Part shown: positions 4,149 to 5,242 of the stretch, one piece after another | Layout of the letters: each line of letters opens with the position of its first letter | Position numbering within the stretch: the stretch's first letter is position 1 | NCBI GenBank assembly: GCA_044868295.1 | Contig: JBIOWF010000284.1 | Span: 1-5,242, forward strand | Source of the DNA: JBIOWF01 sp044868295 | GTDB taxonomy: Bacteria > Actinomycetota > Actinomycetes > Streptosporangiales > Streptosporangiaceae | Direction: 5' to 3' | DNA length: 5,242 nucleotides | Program-made: the position numbers and the translations under genes | Notes under the pieces: generated by a model | The model's database searches: none | Told to the model about the DNA's origin: nothing | The model's input: only the letters and a program-made list of their open reading frames with translations

Positions 4149-5242
4149 TCAGAAGCCCATCGACTGCGTGTCGTTGGTCTCCGGGTTGAGCTGGGCCACG
4201 ACCTCGGTCACGCCGTTCTTCAGGTGGTAGCGGGCGATCGCCTCCTGCAGCACGTCCGCCTTGATCTCGCCCCGCTTGACGAGCTGGGTCAGGACGGCGA
4301 GGGTGATCGACGCCGCGTCCACGTGGAAGTGGCGGCGCAGGGCCGAACGCGTGTCGGACAGGCCGAACCCGTCGGTGCCCAGTGAGGTCCAGTCGCCCGG
4401 CACCCACTGTGCGATCTGGTCCTGCACGGCGCGCATGTAGTCGCTGACCCCGACGAACGGGCCGGGGACACCGCTGAGCCTGCTCGTCACGTACGGCACG
4501 CGCGGCTCGGCGTCCGGGTTGAGCAGGTTGTGCTCCTCGGCGGCGAGGGCGTCCCTGCGCAGCTCGGACCACGAGGTGGCCGACCACACGGAGGCGGCGA
4601 CGCCCCACTCCTCGGCGAGCATCCGCTGCGCTTCCAGAGCCCACGGTCCGGCGACGCCGGAGACCAGGATGTTGGCCTTGGGCCCCTCGTTCCCCGCCGC
4701 CGGAGCGAACAGATAGAGGCCCTTCAGGATGCCCTCGACGTCCACGTCGGCCGGCTGCGCGGGCTGCGGGTACGGCTCGTTGTAGACGGTGAGGTAGTAG
4801 AAGACGTTCTCCGGGTTCTCCCCGTACATCCTGCGCAGGCCGTCCTTGACGATGTGCGCGATCTCGAACCCCCACGCCGGGTCGTACGACACGGCGGCCG
4901 GGTTCGTCGAGGCGATCAGCGGGGTGTGCCCGTCCTCGTGCTGGAGGCCCTCGCCGTTCAGGGTCGTGCGGCCCGCCGTGGCGCCGAGCAGGAAGCCGCG
5001 GCCGAGCTGGTCGCCGAACTGCCAGATCTGGTCGCCGACCCGCTGGAAGCCGAACATCGAGTAGAAGACGAACAGCGGGATCATGTGCTCGCCGTGGGTG
5101 GCGTACGACGTGGCGGCCGCGAGCCAGGACGAGAAGGCGCCGGCCTCGTTGATTCCCTCCTGAAGGATCTGGCCGTGCTGATCCTCGCGGTAGAACATGA
5201 AGTCGCCGGCGTCCTCGGGCTCGTAGAGCTGGCCGACCTGGG
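4149..5242 (-). CDS. aceE: Pyruvate dehydrogenase E1 component, homodimeric type, C-terminal 363 residues
   Basis: The frame enters from the right edge (codon starting at 5240) and ends at the stop 4151-4149. AceE is the thiamine-diphosphate enzyme that decarboxylates pyruvate and acetylates the lipoyl group of E2 in the pyruvate dehydrogenase complex, feeding acetyl-CoA to the TCA cycle. The visible part resembles E. coli AceE throughout. It opens QLYEPED, then GQILQEGINEAGA, whose Glu (visible residue 28) corresponds to the Glu that activates the thiamine aminopyrimidine. SYATHGEHMIPLFVFYSMFGFQR and GRTTLNGEGLQHEDGH (active-site His region) follow, then YDPAWGFEIAHIVKDGLRRMYG. The C-terminal transketolase-like domain includes RVPYV, LGTDGFGLSDTR and LRRHFHVDAASI. 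It ends in a short extension (NPETNDTQSMGF) beyond the E. coli end. Full-length members are about 900 residues, so roughly 60 percent lies outside the window. No other complex gene is visible downstream, so it probably ends its own transcript at the palindrome near 4050. Confidence 0.97.
   Translation of the reverse strand, partial: QVGQLYEPEDAGDFMFYREDQHGQILQEGINEAGAFSSWLAAATSYATHGEHMIPLFVFYSMFGFQRVGDQIWQFGDQLGRGFLLGATAGRTTLNGEGLQHEDGHTPLIASTNPAAVSYDPAWGFEIAHIVKDGLRRMYGENPENVFYYLTVYNEPYPQPAQPADVDVEGILKGLYLFAPAAGNEGPKANILVSGVAGPWALEAQRMLAEEWGVAASVWSATSWSELRRDALAAEEHNLLNPDAEPRVPYVTSRLSGVPGPFVGVSDYMRAVQDQIAQWVPGDWTSLGTDGFGLSDTRSALRRHFHVDAASITLAVLTQLVKRGEIKADVLQEAIARYHLKNGVTEVVAQLNPETNDTQSMGF

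Noticed and set aside
4078..4875. 265-aa minus-strand open frame overlapping aceE
   Set aside because: It is a shifted frame of aceE with Arg/Gly/Ala-rich composition, while the aceE frame matches the enzyme over its full length.

Overview
The window is high-GC DNA with actinomycete-style genes: strong G/C third-position bias, GTG starts, leaderless promoter layouts, a homodimeric-type AceE and WYL-domain regulators. A filamentous actinomycete is likely, perhaps of the Streptosporangiales, but that placement is inference from sequence character and no marker gene fixes it.

Left part, + strand: the window opens in the last 72 codons of a PHP-domain phosphoesterase. Two tandem paralogous HTH/WYL transcription regulators follow. 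The first (152 aa) looks like a copy that lost about 70 internal residues and the C-terminal tail; the second (236 aa) has the full layout. The 199-bp gap between them holds imperfect tandem repeats with a 67-70 bp period. A small vicinal-oxygen-chelate (glyoxalase-fold) protein lies 110 bp downstream of the second regulator, and a 42-nt hairpin sits in that gap. The likely pairing is regulator plus metabolic or stress enzyme.

Middle, - strand: a secreted, membrane-anchored serine protease of chymotrypsin fold is convergent with the VOC gene, and the two share a 12-bp-stem hairpin terminator. The protease has a signal peptide, a large helical insertion between the catalytic His and Asp, a TPR-like helical segment, one C-terminal membrane helix, and a Pro/Gly-rich cytoplasmic tail ending in a short coiled coil. 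It has no PDZ domain. Its start is best placed at 3984, not at the upstream ATG at 4035, because that ATG abuts a perfect 34-bp palindrome and 3984 sits where a leaderless transcript would begin.

Right part, - strand: the C-terminal 363 residues of pyruvate dehydrogenase E1 (aceE), running off the right edge. The 34-bp palindrome about 80 nt past its stop codon is its probable terminator and insulates it from the protease. No RNA genes, insertion sequences or CRISPR arrays were seen. The least ordinary items are the protease architecture, the shortened WYL paralog with its repeat-filled spacer, and three start codons placed 6-7 nt behind TANNNT boxes.
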